This document shows positions 1-7,699 of a DNA stretch of 64,000 nt, piece after piece. The stretch's first letter is position 1, and every line of letters starts with the position of its first letter. Made by a program: the position numbers and the translations under genes. Source of the DNA: Nitrospirota bacterium (GTDB lineage: Bacteria > Nitrospirota > Nitrospiria > SBBL01 > JAADHI01); the NCBI GenBank assembly GCA_029261135.1, contig JAJDBX010000074.1, forward strand, positions 1-64,000, given 5' to 3'. The notes under the pieces are model-generated. The model did no database searches and was not told the DNA's origin. It saw nothing but the letters and a program-made list of their open reading frames with translations.

Positions 1-24
1 AACAATCACTGGGCCTGCGCTTAA

Positions 25-138
25 GTTTCAACTGTTGTTGAGGACGAAGTCATTGAGCCGATGTAGACAAAGCGTTCTCAAATTGATGTCTCGGTCTTTT
101 TTGAAGAACCGGAAGACGACTTTTTCAGCAAGCCCTAA
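25..138 (+). pseudogene. possible decayed coding tail
   Basis: Frame 1 reads an acidic, protein-like stretch (VSTVVEDEVIEPM, stop, then IDVSVFFEEPEDDFFSKP and a stop at 136-138). It is interrupted by one in-frame stop at 64-66 and preceded by another at 22-24. The acidic composition of both halves suggests the degraded 3' end of a gene entering from the left edge. It could equally be chance reading frames; no family is recognised. Confidence 0.2.
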
Positions 139-152
139 GTAGCCACGATAAA

Positions 153-566
153 GTGGCAAAGTTATTTGTGAGCGAAAGCAAAAAAAGTGAAGAAAACGAA
201 ATCATATACAAAGCGCTAAATCAGAGCATAAACGCCATGGTCTACTTTAATCATGAACAAGATGATTCGATAATACCTGAAGCCAGTCAGAGAATGATAA
301 ATATTCTTGCTGCAGCTTCTTATCCGATAATAATCTGCAACAGTTTTAGTAACTTTTACAGCGTAGAAGTCGAATCTACAGGAAAGCCCTCTCCGATAGA
401 CAATCATTTTCAGCTGGAGATAAATTATGCCTACATCGATCCAGGTAAAAAACATCAAAATGAGTATTTTTTAATCGACGTCTTGGATTTCCAAAAAATG
501 GATAGTTTTTTGGATTCTTTGGAAGCTGATGTAAAGGCGATGGAAGTACTTTTGCCAGAATTCTGA
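153..566 (+). CDS. hypothetical protein, 137 aa
   Basis: I do not recognise this family. The predicted start is GTG, without a convincing ribosome-binding site. The product is soluble, with no signal peptide or membrane segment. It has a lysine- and glutamate-rich N-terminus, a central stretch that looks like alternating strands (around residues 55-75 and 85-110), and an acidic C-terminus ending in a probable helix. Its base composition is more AT-rich than the following aldo/keto reductase. The gene lies 48 nt upstream of that reductase, but the reductase has its own strong ribosome-binding site, so cotranscription is possible and not shown. Confidence 0.5.
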   Translation: MAKLFVSESKKSEENEIIYKALNQSINAMVYFNHEQDDSIIPEASQRMINILAAASYPIIICNSFSNFYSVEVESTGKPSPIDNHFQLEINYAYIDPGKKHQNEYFLIDVLDFQKMDSFLDSLEADVKAMEVLLPEF

Positions 567-614
567 CGTAAATTTATCCTGCTGAGAAACTCAAAAACAG
601 AAAAGGAGGCAACC

Positions 615-1478
615 ATGAACCGTCGCAAGCTTGGCAGCTCCGGCATTACCGTCAATTCCATCGGCTTGGGCGGCATGCCGATGTCGATTCAGGGGCGTCC
701 GGATCGGGCGCAATCGATTCAAACCATTTGTGCGGCCTTGGATGCGGGCATCGATTTTATCGATACGGCCGATGTCTATTGTTTGGATCACAGCGACATC
801 GGCCACAATGAAAAGCTCATCGCAGAGGGCATCAAGGCCTGGGGCGGCGCCACGCCGGTGATCGTCGCGACGAAAGGCGGCATGGAGCGGCCCAACGCGG
901 CTTGGACGACCAACGGCGACCCCAAACATTTAAAGCACGCCTGCGAGCTGAGCTTAGTCGCACTCAATACCGACTGCATCGATCTCTACCAGCTCCACGC
1001 TCCAGACGATGAAGTGCCCTTCGCCGACAGCGTTGGGGCCTTGCGCGAACTGAAAGAGATGGGGAAAATCCAGTACGTGGGCTTGTCGAACGTCTCGGTC
1101 GATCAAATTAAAGAGGCCCAAGGGATTGTCGAAATCGTCAGCGTTCAAAACGAATGCAACCTCTACGAACGGGAAGCCTTCGACGAAGGGGTGGTGGCCT
1201 ATTGCGAAAAAGAAGGGATCGCCTTTCTCCCCTACAGCCCCGTCGGCGGCTTCCGCCGACACAAGCGGACAGGACGGGATGCCTTGCTGCAAAACATTGC
1301 CGAGCGCAATAAGATAAGTCCTTACCAAGTCGCGCTCCTTTGGCTACTTGCCAAGTCTTCGGTCATCATTCCCATTCCCGGTGCCAGCCGTCCGGAAAAC
1401 GCCCGAAGCAGCGCCGAGGCCATGACGCTGAGCCTCTCGGCGGGAAACCTTTCCCTGCTTGATCAACACCACACTTAA
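615..1478 (+). CDS. aldo/keto reductase
   Basis: A 287-residue aldo/keto reductase, expected to be a cytosolic NADPH-dependent carbonyl reductase folded as a TIM barrel. The family's catalytic tetrad is visible: Asp in DTADVY, the following Tyr, Lys in VATKGG and His in QLHAPD. The cofactor-binding end carries IPIPGASRPENA, the usual IPG.....N segment. An AGGAGG ribosome-binding site precedes the ATG. The length is slightly short for the family and the C-terminus is degenerate after the last helix. The substrate cannot be inferred. The methionine-salvage genes begin about 300 nt downstream, so a link to that pathway is possible but unsupported. Confidence 0.9.
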   Translation: MNRRKLGSSGITVNSIGLGGMPMSIQGRPDRAQSIQTICAALDAGIDFIDTADVYCLDHSDIGHNEKLIAEGIKAWGGATPVIVATKGGMERPNAAWTTNGDPKHLKHACELSLVALNTDCIDLYQLHAPDDEVPFADSVGALRELKEMGKIQYVGLSNVSVDQIKEAQGIVEIVSVQNECNLYEREAFDEGVVAYCEKEGIAFLPYSPVGGFRRHKRTGRDALLQNIAERNKISPYQVALLWLLAKSSVIIPIPGASRPENARSSAEAMTLSLSAGNLSLLDQHHT

Positions 1479-1510
1479 GTCCAACATTAAGCCCGAAGAA
1501 GGATTAAGGA

Positions 1511-1621
1511 ATGATGGACTTAAACATACTATGCATTGTGTTCACCGCCGCATTCTTTGTGAACATCCACCACAAAGCCCAGCTGGCAACGATGCACTTT
1601 GCGGCGCGGGACAGTGAGTAA
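1511..1621 (+). CDS. possible 36-aa membrane micropeptide
   Basis: A short ORF starting ATGATG with a purine-rich stretch (AAGGATTAAGGA) just upstream and ending TAA. Residues 3-18 are hydrophobic (LNILCIVFTAAFFVNI) and could form one membrane helix. A short polar tail with HHK and a final acidic RDSE follows. It sits between the aldo/keto reductase and mtnB. No family is recognised and it may be a chance ORF. The ribosome-binding site and the clean hydrophobic/polar division are the only support. Confidence 0.3.
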   Translation: MMDLNILCIVFTAAFFVNIHHKAQLATMHFAARDSE

Positions 1622-1772
1622 ATGGACCATCTTTTTCGTTACGTCGATGGACATGGACCCTGTTTAAGACCTCTAGGCCTCTCGATTTTGAACTTTAAAC
1701 CCAAAACACTCGCGTGCTAGGATGGGGGTCTAGGGGAGAAGCCTCAAACCAGGACACATCAGGACAAAAGCG

Positions 1773-2399
1773 ATGAATATTTTTTCGGAGCTCAAATTCA
1801 AGGAAATCGCCAAGGAGATTTCGGCCCTCAGCCAGGAAATCTATCGGAGAGGCTGGGCGCCGGCGACCAGCGGAAACTTTTCGATTCGTATCGATGAAAC
1901 GGCCTGCGGGATTACGCAATCGGGCAAAGACAAAGCGCGATTGAAAGACCACGAGGTCGTGGCGGTGGATTTCGACGGTAAACCTTTAACCAAAGGCAAA
2001 CCCTCGGCCGAAACGGCGCTGCACACCCTACTATATCGGCAATCCGCCGATATCGGGGCCGTGCTCCATGTTCATTCCCATAACAGCACCGTTTTAAGCC
2101 GCCGACTGAAAGGACAATCGCAACTTTGCCTCAAAGGGTACGAATTACTCAAGGCCTTTAACGGAATCTCTAGGCACGATGACGAAATGCGGGTGCCGAT
2201 CTTTGAAAATACGCAAGACATGAAGGCCCTCACCGACACCGTCTCATCTACTTTGAATGAAAAAACCAAGACACCCTGCTGGACCTACTTGATCCGGGGT
2301 CACGGGGTTTATGCTTGGGGAAGAAACCCGCGAGAGGCCATGCAGCACTTGGAGGCGCTTGAGTTTTTACTGGGTTGTGAAATAGAATGCCCTCAATAA
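1773..2399 (+). CDS. mtnB: methylthioribulose-1-phosphate dehydratase
   Basis: A class II aldolase/adducin-fold enzyme of 208 residues. MtnB dehydrates 5-methylthioribulose 1-phosphate in the methionine-salvage pathway, using a Zn centre. Visible features are the N-terminal substrate loop ATSGNFSIR, the metal-binding HVHSHNST segment (two His) and the third His in LIRGHGVYAWG. The length matches bacterial MtnB. It is followed within 45 nt by mtnD and then mtnC, so the assignment rests on both motifs and context. A fuculose-phosphate-aldolase-like function is the main alternative from sequence alone, but the neighbours make MtnB much more likely. Confidence 0.92.
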   Translation: MNIFSELKFKEIAKEISALSQEIYRRGWAPATSGNFSIRIDETACGITQSGKDKARLKDHEVVAVDFDGKPLTKGKPSAETALHTLLYRQSADIGAVLHVHSHNSTVLSRRLKGQSQLCLKGYELLKAFNGISRHDDEMRVPIFENTQDMKALTDTVSSTLNEKTKTPCWTYLIRGHGVYAWGRNPREAMQHLEALEFLLGCEIECPQ

Positions 2400-2442
2400 A
2401 TATCACATTCAATTTCACAACGCTGAAAGAGGAGAAATTAAG

Positions 2443-2988
2443 ATGAGCCGGATTTCGGTATTCGACGATGAAAATCCAAAACAAATCTTAAAACAAACAG
2501 ACAAAAAGGCGGACATTGCCGACACCCTGAAAGGCATCGGCGTGCGCTTCGAGCAGTGGTCGGCGTCCAAGTCCGTTCGCGCCGGAGATCCCCAAGAAAA
2601 GGTTATCGCGGCCTATCAAAAGGACATCGACCGCTTGGTCCGGGAGGAAGGCTATATCACGGTGGACGTCGTCAGCCTCACGCCTGATCACCCCCAAAAA
2701 ACGGCCTTCCGGGAAAAGTTTTTAAGCGAGCACAGCCACAGCGAGAACGAGGTTCGATTCTTTGTCGACGGCGAAGGACTCTTCGCCCTGCACGTAAAAG
2801 ACAAAGTCTACGAAGTGCTATGCACCAAGGGCGATTTGATTAGTGTGCCCGCGAACACCACGCATTGGTTTGATATGGGACCCAACCCCCGCTTTGTCGC
2901 CATCCGCCTCTTTAACAACCCCGATGGCTGGGTGGCGAACTACACGGGCGCCGACATCGCCGAGCGCTTTTCGCGCCTCGAAAATTAA
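2443..2988 (+). CDS. mtnD: acireductone dioxygenase
   Basis: A cupin-fold metal dioxygenase of 181 residues. It cleaves 1,2-dihydroxy-3-keto-5-methylthiopentene to the keto-acid precursor of methionine (Fe form) or to an off-pathway product (Ni form). The metal ligands are seen as HSHSENE (two His and a Glu) and the later His in NTTHWFDMG. The metal identity cannot be told from sequence. AGAGGAG lies before the ATG. It is the middle gene of mtnB-mtnD-mtnC, and the mtnC start is only 5 nt past its stop, so the two are almost certainly cotranscribed. Confidence 0.93.
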   Translation: MSRISVFDDENPKQILKQTDKKADIADTLKGIGVRFEQWSASKSVRAGDPQEKVIAAYQKDIDRLVREEGYITVDVVSLTPDHPQKTAFREKFLSEHSHSENEVRFFVDGEGLFALHVKDKVYEVLCTKGDLISVPANTTHWFDMGPNPRFVAIRLFNNPDGWVANYTGADIAERFSRLEN

Positions 2989-2993
2989 AGCCC

Positions 2994-3698
2994 TTGAACA
3001 TTAAAGTGATCGTCACGGACATCGAAGGCACCACCAGCGACATCGCCTTCGTCAAAGACACCCTCTTCCCCTACGCGGCGGCGGCCCTGCCGGATTTTGT
3101 CCGGCAACAGGCAAAGGATGAAAGCGTTCAACCGCTGATTGCCGAGGCTGCGGCCCTGGCCGGCTTGGAGGCAAAGGATCTCGAAGCAGTCATCGCGCAA
3201 TTCTTGGCCTGGATTGAGACCGACCAAAAAATCACCCCGCTAAAAACCCTGCAAGGCCTGGTTTGGGAGACCGGTTACCGCAGTGGCGTCTTGCAGGCCC
3301 ATGTCTACCCCGATGCCTTCGAGGCGCTCAAGGCCTGGCACACGGCGGGCATTCCGCTCTATGTCTATTCCTCCGGCTCGATCAAGGCCCAGCAACTATT
3401 TTTTGAGCACAGCGTCTTCGGCGATCTACGATATTTGTTCGCGGATTATTTCGATACGACGACCGGCCCAAAAATGGAAGCAAGCGCTTACGAGAAGATT
3501 GCGTCAGAAATCGGCCATGCTCCAGATACGATTCTTTTTTTGTCTGATCAGCTTTCCGAACTGGATGCCGCAAGGACTGCAGGCCTTGAGACTTGCTGGG
3601 TACAGCGGAACAAGACAGTCAAGGGTTCGGAAAAAGACAAACCTTCACCCAATTACCCCTGCGTTCGGAGCTTTTCGGAAATCGCGTTTTCGACCTAA
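2994..3698 (+). CDS. mtnC: enolase-phosphatase E1
   Basis: A HAD-superfamily enzyme of 234 residues. It enolises and dephosphorylates 2,3-diketo-5-methylthiopentyl 1-phosphate to the acireductone used by MtnD. The HAD motif I appears as VTDIEGTTSDIAF (the DxEGTT form typical of MtnC), motif II as YVYSSGS and motif IV around LFLSDQLSELDAA. The start codon is TTG, 5 nt after the mtnD stop; the mtnD end supplies no obvious strong Shine-Dalgarno, suggesting translational coupling. Genes for mtnA and mtnK are not in this window, so the first steps of the pathway must be encoded elsewhere or bypassed. Confidence 0.93.
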   Translation: MNIKVIVTDIEGTTSDIAFVKDTLFPYAAAALPDFVRQQAKDESVQPLIAEAAALAGLEAKDLEAVIAQFLAWIETDQKITPLKTLQGLVWETGYRSGVLQAHVYPDAFEALKAWHTAGIPLYVYSSGSIKAQQLFFEHSVFGDLRYLFADYFDTTTGPKMEASAYEKIASEIGHAPDTILFLSDQLSELDAARTAGLETCWVQRNKTVKGSEKDKPSPNYPCVRSFSEIAFST

Positions 3699-3976
3699 TC
3701 GCGTTTTATAAGCCGCGTCCACTTTCCGCCGCGCTCCCAAAGCAGGATAAAAGGACTAAGAAAGGGCTCTCGCGACCCTATAACATTTCGCCATAAAATC
3801 GCATTTTTGGATTGAAAACCATCTCAAAAATGGCTACATTTCGATATGAATTTCAAATTCAGCTTTGATTAAATACAGAGGCGCAGAGAACAACTTAAAA
3901 TTAAGATCCAGGGTTTTCGCCTTCGCCCTTTTTGAAATTGAAATGAACCCTTAGAACACAACAAGGAGGAACGGCA

Positions 3977-4081
3977 ATGGGAGATAAAGGAAGCAAAGAC
4001 AAAGGCAAACGGGAAGACAAGAAAAAACCCAAACTGACCTTAAAGGAAAAACGGAAACAGAAAAACGAAAAGAAAAAATAA
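3977..4081 (+). CDS. 34-aa lysine-rich small protein
   Basis: A tiny ORF beginning MGDKGSKDKGKR, with more than half Lys/Arg overall and no hydrophobic segment. It is preceded by a near-perfect Shine-Dalgarno (AAGGAGG, 8 nt from the ATG), the strongest evidence that it is translated. Small MGDK... lysine-rich proteins with a KLTLKEKR-like centre are recurrent in bacterial genomes as uncharacterised proteins (from memory). The charge suggests binding to nucleic acid or ribosomes, which is inference only. It stands alone between mtnC and the convergent unknown gene that ends at 4137. Confidence 0.6.
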   Translation: MGDKGSKDKGKREDKKKPKLTLKEKRKQKNEKKK

Positions 4082-4136
4082 TAAAAAACCCCAAGCGAAG
4101 CGGCGCGATACCAAGGAAAGCGACGACCAGCGGCGT

Positions 4137-4886
4137 TTAAGGGGCCGCTGGTTCCTGTAAATAGTCATCCAATTCCGCCCGTTCTTCCGGCAAGAGATCC
4201 GCATTGGGAATAAAATAAACGGCATTTGTATCGAGCGGAATCGTCGCCACGCTCAAGGCACGGTCTAAATCCTGACAATCGATCATGGATGCGGAAAGCC
4301 AGGCCATGCTGTTGCACCAATCGACCAGGCGGCTTCCCAGGCCGGTTCGAATTCGAACGTCAAGGGCCTTCGGCAATGTCAGTGCTTTCAAGTGATAACC
4401 CGCCTCAACCCGCTTCACGCGGACTTCTCCGGCAATCGCCTTCTTCTGCCGCGGTATCCAGAATCGATCGGATAAGCGGGTATTGATTCCTAAGAACGTA
4501 ACATTGGCTAATAAATCTCCCGATCCCTCAAATTCAAATTCCAAGCGGCCCCGATGACGGCCATTGCCAGTCGGCATAAGCGATAAACGATGGCTTCGCA
4601 GTAGGATGACTTGTTTGGGAGAACTAAGGTGGATGACGAGGGGACCTTTTTGAATCTCCGCGATCTTTGGGGCGAGGTCCCGATAGTCGCGATTCAAGCG
4701 CTCGAAGATAAACTGCCTGGGGGAAAGATCCTCCGCAGGTCGCTCCGCCGCGCTTAACGCATTGACGGCAAAGCGCGCTGTCCCAAAGGTCGGAAATAAA
4801 ATAATCAAAAAGGAGATCAGGGCGGATCTGATCGCATTTTGGCCCTTATCGATTTGGCTTCGCTCAGGGCTTTGCGTGTTTTTCAT
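4137..4886 (-). CDS. hypothetical exported or membrane-anchored protein, 249 aa
   Basis: Not recognised. The N-terminus is polar up to about residue 20, then has one hydrophobic segment (ALISFLIILFPTFGTARFAV), consistent with a signal anchor, followed by a periplasmic domain. The body appears beta-rich: LVIHLSSPKQVILL, GRLEFEFEGSGDLLANVTFLG and paired VRVKRVEAGYHLKALTL strands. The C-terminus is acidic and proline-containing. The gene lies 69 nt downstream of the SH3-domain gene on the same strand, so the two probably form a transcription unit. No catalytic motif is visible. Confidence 0.6.
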   Translation of the reverse strand: MKNTQSPERSQIDKGQNAIRSALISFLIILFPTFGTARFAVNALSAAERPAEDLSPRQFIFERLNRDYRDLAPKIAEIQKGPLVIHLSSPKQVILLRSHRLSLMPTGNGRHRGRLEFEFEGSGDLLANVTFLGINTRLSDRFWIPRQKKAIAGEVRVKRVEAGYHLKALTLPKALDVRIRTGLGSRLVDWCNSMAWLSASMIDCQDLDRALSVATIPLDTNAVYFIPNADLLPEERAELDDYLQEPAAP

Positions 4887-4955
4887 CGGGAGCTGAGGAG
4901 TGAAAGGCCCAAGGCGGGACAGGATTTCCTTCGCTTTGCATCGGCCATTTTTGGC

Positions 4956-5987
4956 TTATTCAATTTCCGAAACAAAGCGGCGGGTCACCCAACCTTGCTT
5001 GCCTTCGGCCGTTTTGACTTCGAGCCAGGCATTGTTTTCCTGAATTTTCTGGACAAAGCTGCCCCGGGGAAGACGGGAAACAAGCACCGCAGAAGGGCTA
5101 GGCATTGAGCGGACATTGAGCATGTCCGCCGTGGTGATCTTGTATTTCTTTTTCGCTTCTTTTGAAAAGGGGCTCTCCAAGATCAAGCTTTTAAAAACCT
5201 CATCTTCTTGGATGACGTCTTTCGGTCGAACAAAAATTTTAAGCCAAATATTGCGCAGGCCCAAGGGATTGCTGATGACGGCGGGAACAGCAAGGATCGG
5301 ATTTCCCGGAAGGCGCAGCGTGCGCTCAAAAAAACCTTGAACCGGACCTTCGAAAAGGGGATAACGCTTGTCGCCCAGTTCCAATTGAAGCATTTGGAGA
5401 TCAAGCGCTGAGGCATTTTCAATGAACGTTGCGAAATAAAATTGGTCCCCGCCCACGAGCACCATCTGATCCCGAAAACGCGATGGAATTGGAATCGTGT
5501 CGCGGCCATCGATTTGGACGATCGCCTCGTCCTTGTCTCGAGAAGGCTTAAAGGTCAACATAAAAGCCGCCTGCATGGCCAAGAGGTGATGAGCCTCAAT
5601 TTCCTCATTAATGCCCGATAGGGTTTGATTCGCCCTCCCACTTTCTTTTTGGAGCACTAAGATATTCTCGATATGCTTCGTAATTTGCTCTCGGAGAATT
5701 GTATTTTCTCCTTCCACTTTAATCCGGGTTGCGACTTCGTCCAGGTCCATTTGCTCTTTAAGGGCCTGCTTACCCACGACCAAACCAATTACAGCCAGCA
5801 GACAGAGAATGGAAAACCAGCCCCGTGCGGTAATTCGCTTAAAGAAGGGGGCCCCTTCATCCGTTGTCCATCGATCCCCACCAAAAAGAAGCGTCGATTC
5901 GCCTATCGTTGTTCCACTAAAGGCAAGCAGAAAGGCACAGAGCCCAAAGAAGGCGATGGCACTGTCTATAAGCAGTAGTATGTTCAT
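4956..5987 (-). CDS. membrane-anchored coiled-coil protein with C-terminal SH3 domain
   Basis: A 343-residue protein in four parts. Two hydrophobic segments come first (about residues 3-23 and 55-72). A helical region with coiled-coil character follows (about 75-135). The middle domain, probably beta-rich, carries no known motif. The C-terminal 60 residues match a bacterial SH3 domain (TADMLNVRSMPSPSAVLVS then LPRGSFVQ and WLEVKTAEGKQGWV). Such SH3 domains often bind peptidoglycan or peptides in the periplasm, so a cell-envelope role is inferred. It is probably cotranscribed with the unknown exported protein downstream. No enzymatic residues are seen. Confidence 0.7.
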   Translation of the reverse strand: MNILLLIDSAIAFFGLCAFLLAFSGTTIGESTLLFGGDRWTTDEGAPFFKRITARGWFSILCLLAVIGLVVGKQALKEQMDLDEVATRIKVEGENTILREQITKHIENILVLQKESGRANQTLSGINEEIEAHHLLAMQAAFMLTFKPSRDKDEAIVQIDGRDTIPIPSRFRDQMVLVGGDQFYFATFIENASALDLQMLQLELGDKRYPLFEGPVQGFFERTLRLPGNPILAVPAVISNPLGLRNIWLKIFVRPKDVIQEDEVFKSLILESPFSKEAKKKYKITTADMLNVRSMPSPSAVLVSRLPRGSFVQKIQENNAWLEVKTAEGKQGWVTRRFVSEIE

Positions 5988-6159
5988 GTCTCCATCAATC
6001 GCGTTGTATCGAAACCCTCGCGCCGAGCCAGCGGCAAAGGATCGATTCTGAGTAATTTTATTCGTCTGTATATTCTATTTTTTCGCTCGACTTGCTTCAG
6101 GTCTGCCCAAGAATACACTTTTCACTTACAAGACCAGGCCACATGAAACCGCCTTGGGT

Positions 6160-6552
6160 TTAGAGAAAGGCCTCGGGATCGCCTTCAAGCAACTCAATTT
6201 CGTAACCGTCGGGATCGTCTATAAAGGCCATCTTTCGACCCGAGGTAAATTTTTCTCGCCAATCTTCCGGCCAAATCGAAATGCCTGCTTTTTCGAATCG
6301 GGCACAAGCGGCCATTAAATCCTCCACCCCGAAAGCCAGGTGTATTAAATCTTCCGGGACTTTTACTTTATAGTCCGCCGACCAACACAACTCGAGCTGA
6401 TGTGGATTGCCTGGAAGGGACAAGAGAACGATCCGATTCCCGGAGGGCGAGTTGTCGCTTCGCCTTTCGATCTGAAACCCAAAATGCTCAGTGTAAAAAG
6501 AGAGGGATCGCGCCAAGTCGCTTACACGAATGCGGGTATGGAGTAGTTTCAT
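6160..6552 (-). CDS. VOC-family metalloenzyme, glyoxalase I-like
   Basis: A 130-residue vicinal-oxygen-chelate protein resembling lactoylglutathione lyase. The four metal-ligand positions of glyoxalase I can be placed: His in LLHTRIRV, Glu in HQLELCWS, His in LIHLAFGV and Glu in GYEIELLE. The paired beta-alpha-beta-beta-beta modules are evident (first from residue 1, second from about 68). Glyoxalase I isomerises the hemithioacetal of methylglyoxal and glutathione. The length and ligand set fit, but other VOC enzymes share them, so I give no gene symbol. It is a single minus-strand gene with no obvious operon partner. Confidence 0.85.
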   Translation of the reverse strand: MKLLHTRIRVSDLARSLSFYTEHFGFQIERRSDNSPSGNRIVLLSLPGNPHQLELCWSADYKVKVPEDLIHLAFGVEDLMAACARFEKAGISIWPEDWREKFTSGRKMAFIDDPDGYEIELLEGDPEAFL

Positions 6553-6990
6553 CTGAAGCTGTTCTTTCTTTCTAAAAATCGAAACGGAACCATTCGACGC
6601 TGCATCCCGCGTCCAAGCCGATTTGAAGGTTTGAGCTAAGGCCGATCGGCAGTTCTCTAGGCCGAGTGTTTTTCCTATGCGGTTAGTGGAGGCCGATGAA
6701 ATCGAAATGGCGCATAAGCGTGCGTTAGTGTAACAAAAGAACCGGCTGGCTTAAAGCCTTTTTTAGAACCACAAGAACTGTTGAATTACACGGCGCTGCT
6801 TCATCCTCTTCATCCGAGGCCCCAGACCGGGCTGTCACAACCTAAATGAGTGGGGGCAAAGATAGGCCGATCATCGGTTTTTAGGCTTAGATCTAAGGCA
6901 TCCTTGTCTCGTGCGTGTTTTTTAGAGCCGAACTTGTCAGTCTGGGAAAAGAGATGTTATGATGGCTTCCTTTTGATCGGAAGGATAGAA
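6553..6990. other. 438-nt intergenic region with repeated AGGCCGAT octamers
   Basis: No convincing gene. The octamer AGGCCGAT occurs on the plus strand at 6639-6646, 6690-6697 and 6864-6871. One-base variants lie at 6615-6622 (AAGCCGAT) and 6659-6666 (AGGCCGAG). The first exact copy lies within the perfect palindrome GCCGATCGGC (6641-6650). A weak terminator-like hairpin lies at 6748-6764. The region separates the VOC gene (minus) from the small membrane protein (plus), so it must hold both promoters. Confidence 0.4.
6748..6764 (+). terminator. weak terminator-like hairpin
   Basis: GGCT-TAA-AGCC followed directly by six T residues on the plus strand. The stem is only four GC-rich pairs. No plus-strand gene ends here, so if real it would terminate a short untranslated transcript from the 6.56-6.75 kb segment. 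Confidence 0.25.
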
Positions 6991-7452
6991 ATGTCTCCAA
7001 GGATTCAACGCTTTCTTATCGTATCGGGCTGGGTACTCTTCGGTGTGGGGAGTATTCGTGTCTACCGTTTGCTCAGGAACCATGCAGAGGATCCGCGTTT
7101 TGCGCCCCATCTCTTGGTGGCCGTGCTCTCTCTATGGATCGCCTCATCCATCATAAGAGTCGGGCTGCGCAAGAAAGCCCTGAATAAACGGAGCGCGATC
7201 TCCCTTATTCGCTCCGGCTCCATTCTCATGATGATCTGGAGCTATCGCCTTGTCCTCCAACTCAGAAATATCGACGAGGCAGGTTTAAAGCTCCAAGCCT
7301 ATCTTGCCCCCTTTTATATCGTCTTTGGCACGGTGGTCATGTGTGTGGGCTTGAAGATCAGCCGGATTCTTAGAAAAAATAACCCGCCAGAAACGGCAAA
7401 AGCGGCAGCGTCCCTAAATCTTCCCCCGATTGAAGAACCGCTAAAAAAATAA
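6991..7452 (+). CDS. small integral membrane protein, 153 aa
   Basis: Not recognised. The start is placed at ATG 6991 (MSPRIQRF) because GGAAGGA lies 5 nt upstream; the longer frame from 6850 has no ribosome-binding site and a poorly protein-like extension. The product has four hydrophobic stretches (about residues 7-22, 36-52, 70-88 and 100-122), separated by arginine- and lysine-rich loops, and a polar, alanine- and proline-rich cytoplasmic tail. It appears to be an inner-membrane protein. A function cannot be assigned, and the next gene downstream is 248 nt away with its own ribosome-binding site. Confidence 0.6.
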   Translation: MSPRIQRFLIVSGWVLFGVGSIRVYRLLRNHAEDPRFAPHLLVAVLSLWIASSIIRVGLRKKALNKRSAISLIRSGSILMMIWSYRLVLQLRNIDEAGLKLQAYLAPFYIVFGTVVMCVGLKISRILRKNNPPETAKAAASLNLPPIEEPLKK

Positions 7453-7699
7453 AAATCAGGATCCGTCTTTTAGAACAGCGCGTCGCAGGGAGCAAGCCGC
7501 CACTGCGGAACGCTCCGACAAGATGAATTCAGTAGAATAAAGACAAAAAACGAGGCGCTTTTGAAAAGGCATGCCTAAGATGGCCTGAAATGTGATAAAA
7601 TCACAAAGAAATTCAGCCCCATACAGCTTAGAATTAGGGCTCATGTTACGACCTTTGCAGCCCTTAAGAAACGTTAAAACGCGTTAAAATAGGAGCGCC

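Noticed and set aside
1630-1772. Possible riboswitch in the mtnB leader (GGCCTCTC versus GAGAAGCC)
   Set aside because: The stem has a mismatch and a 50-nt loop; no match to SAM, T-box or other known classes.
6850-6990. Longer start for the small membrane protein
   Set aside because: No ribosome-binding site and a poorly protein-like sequence; ATG 6991 has GGAAGGA 5 nt upstream.
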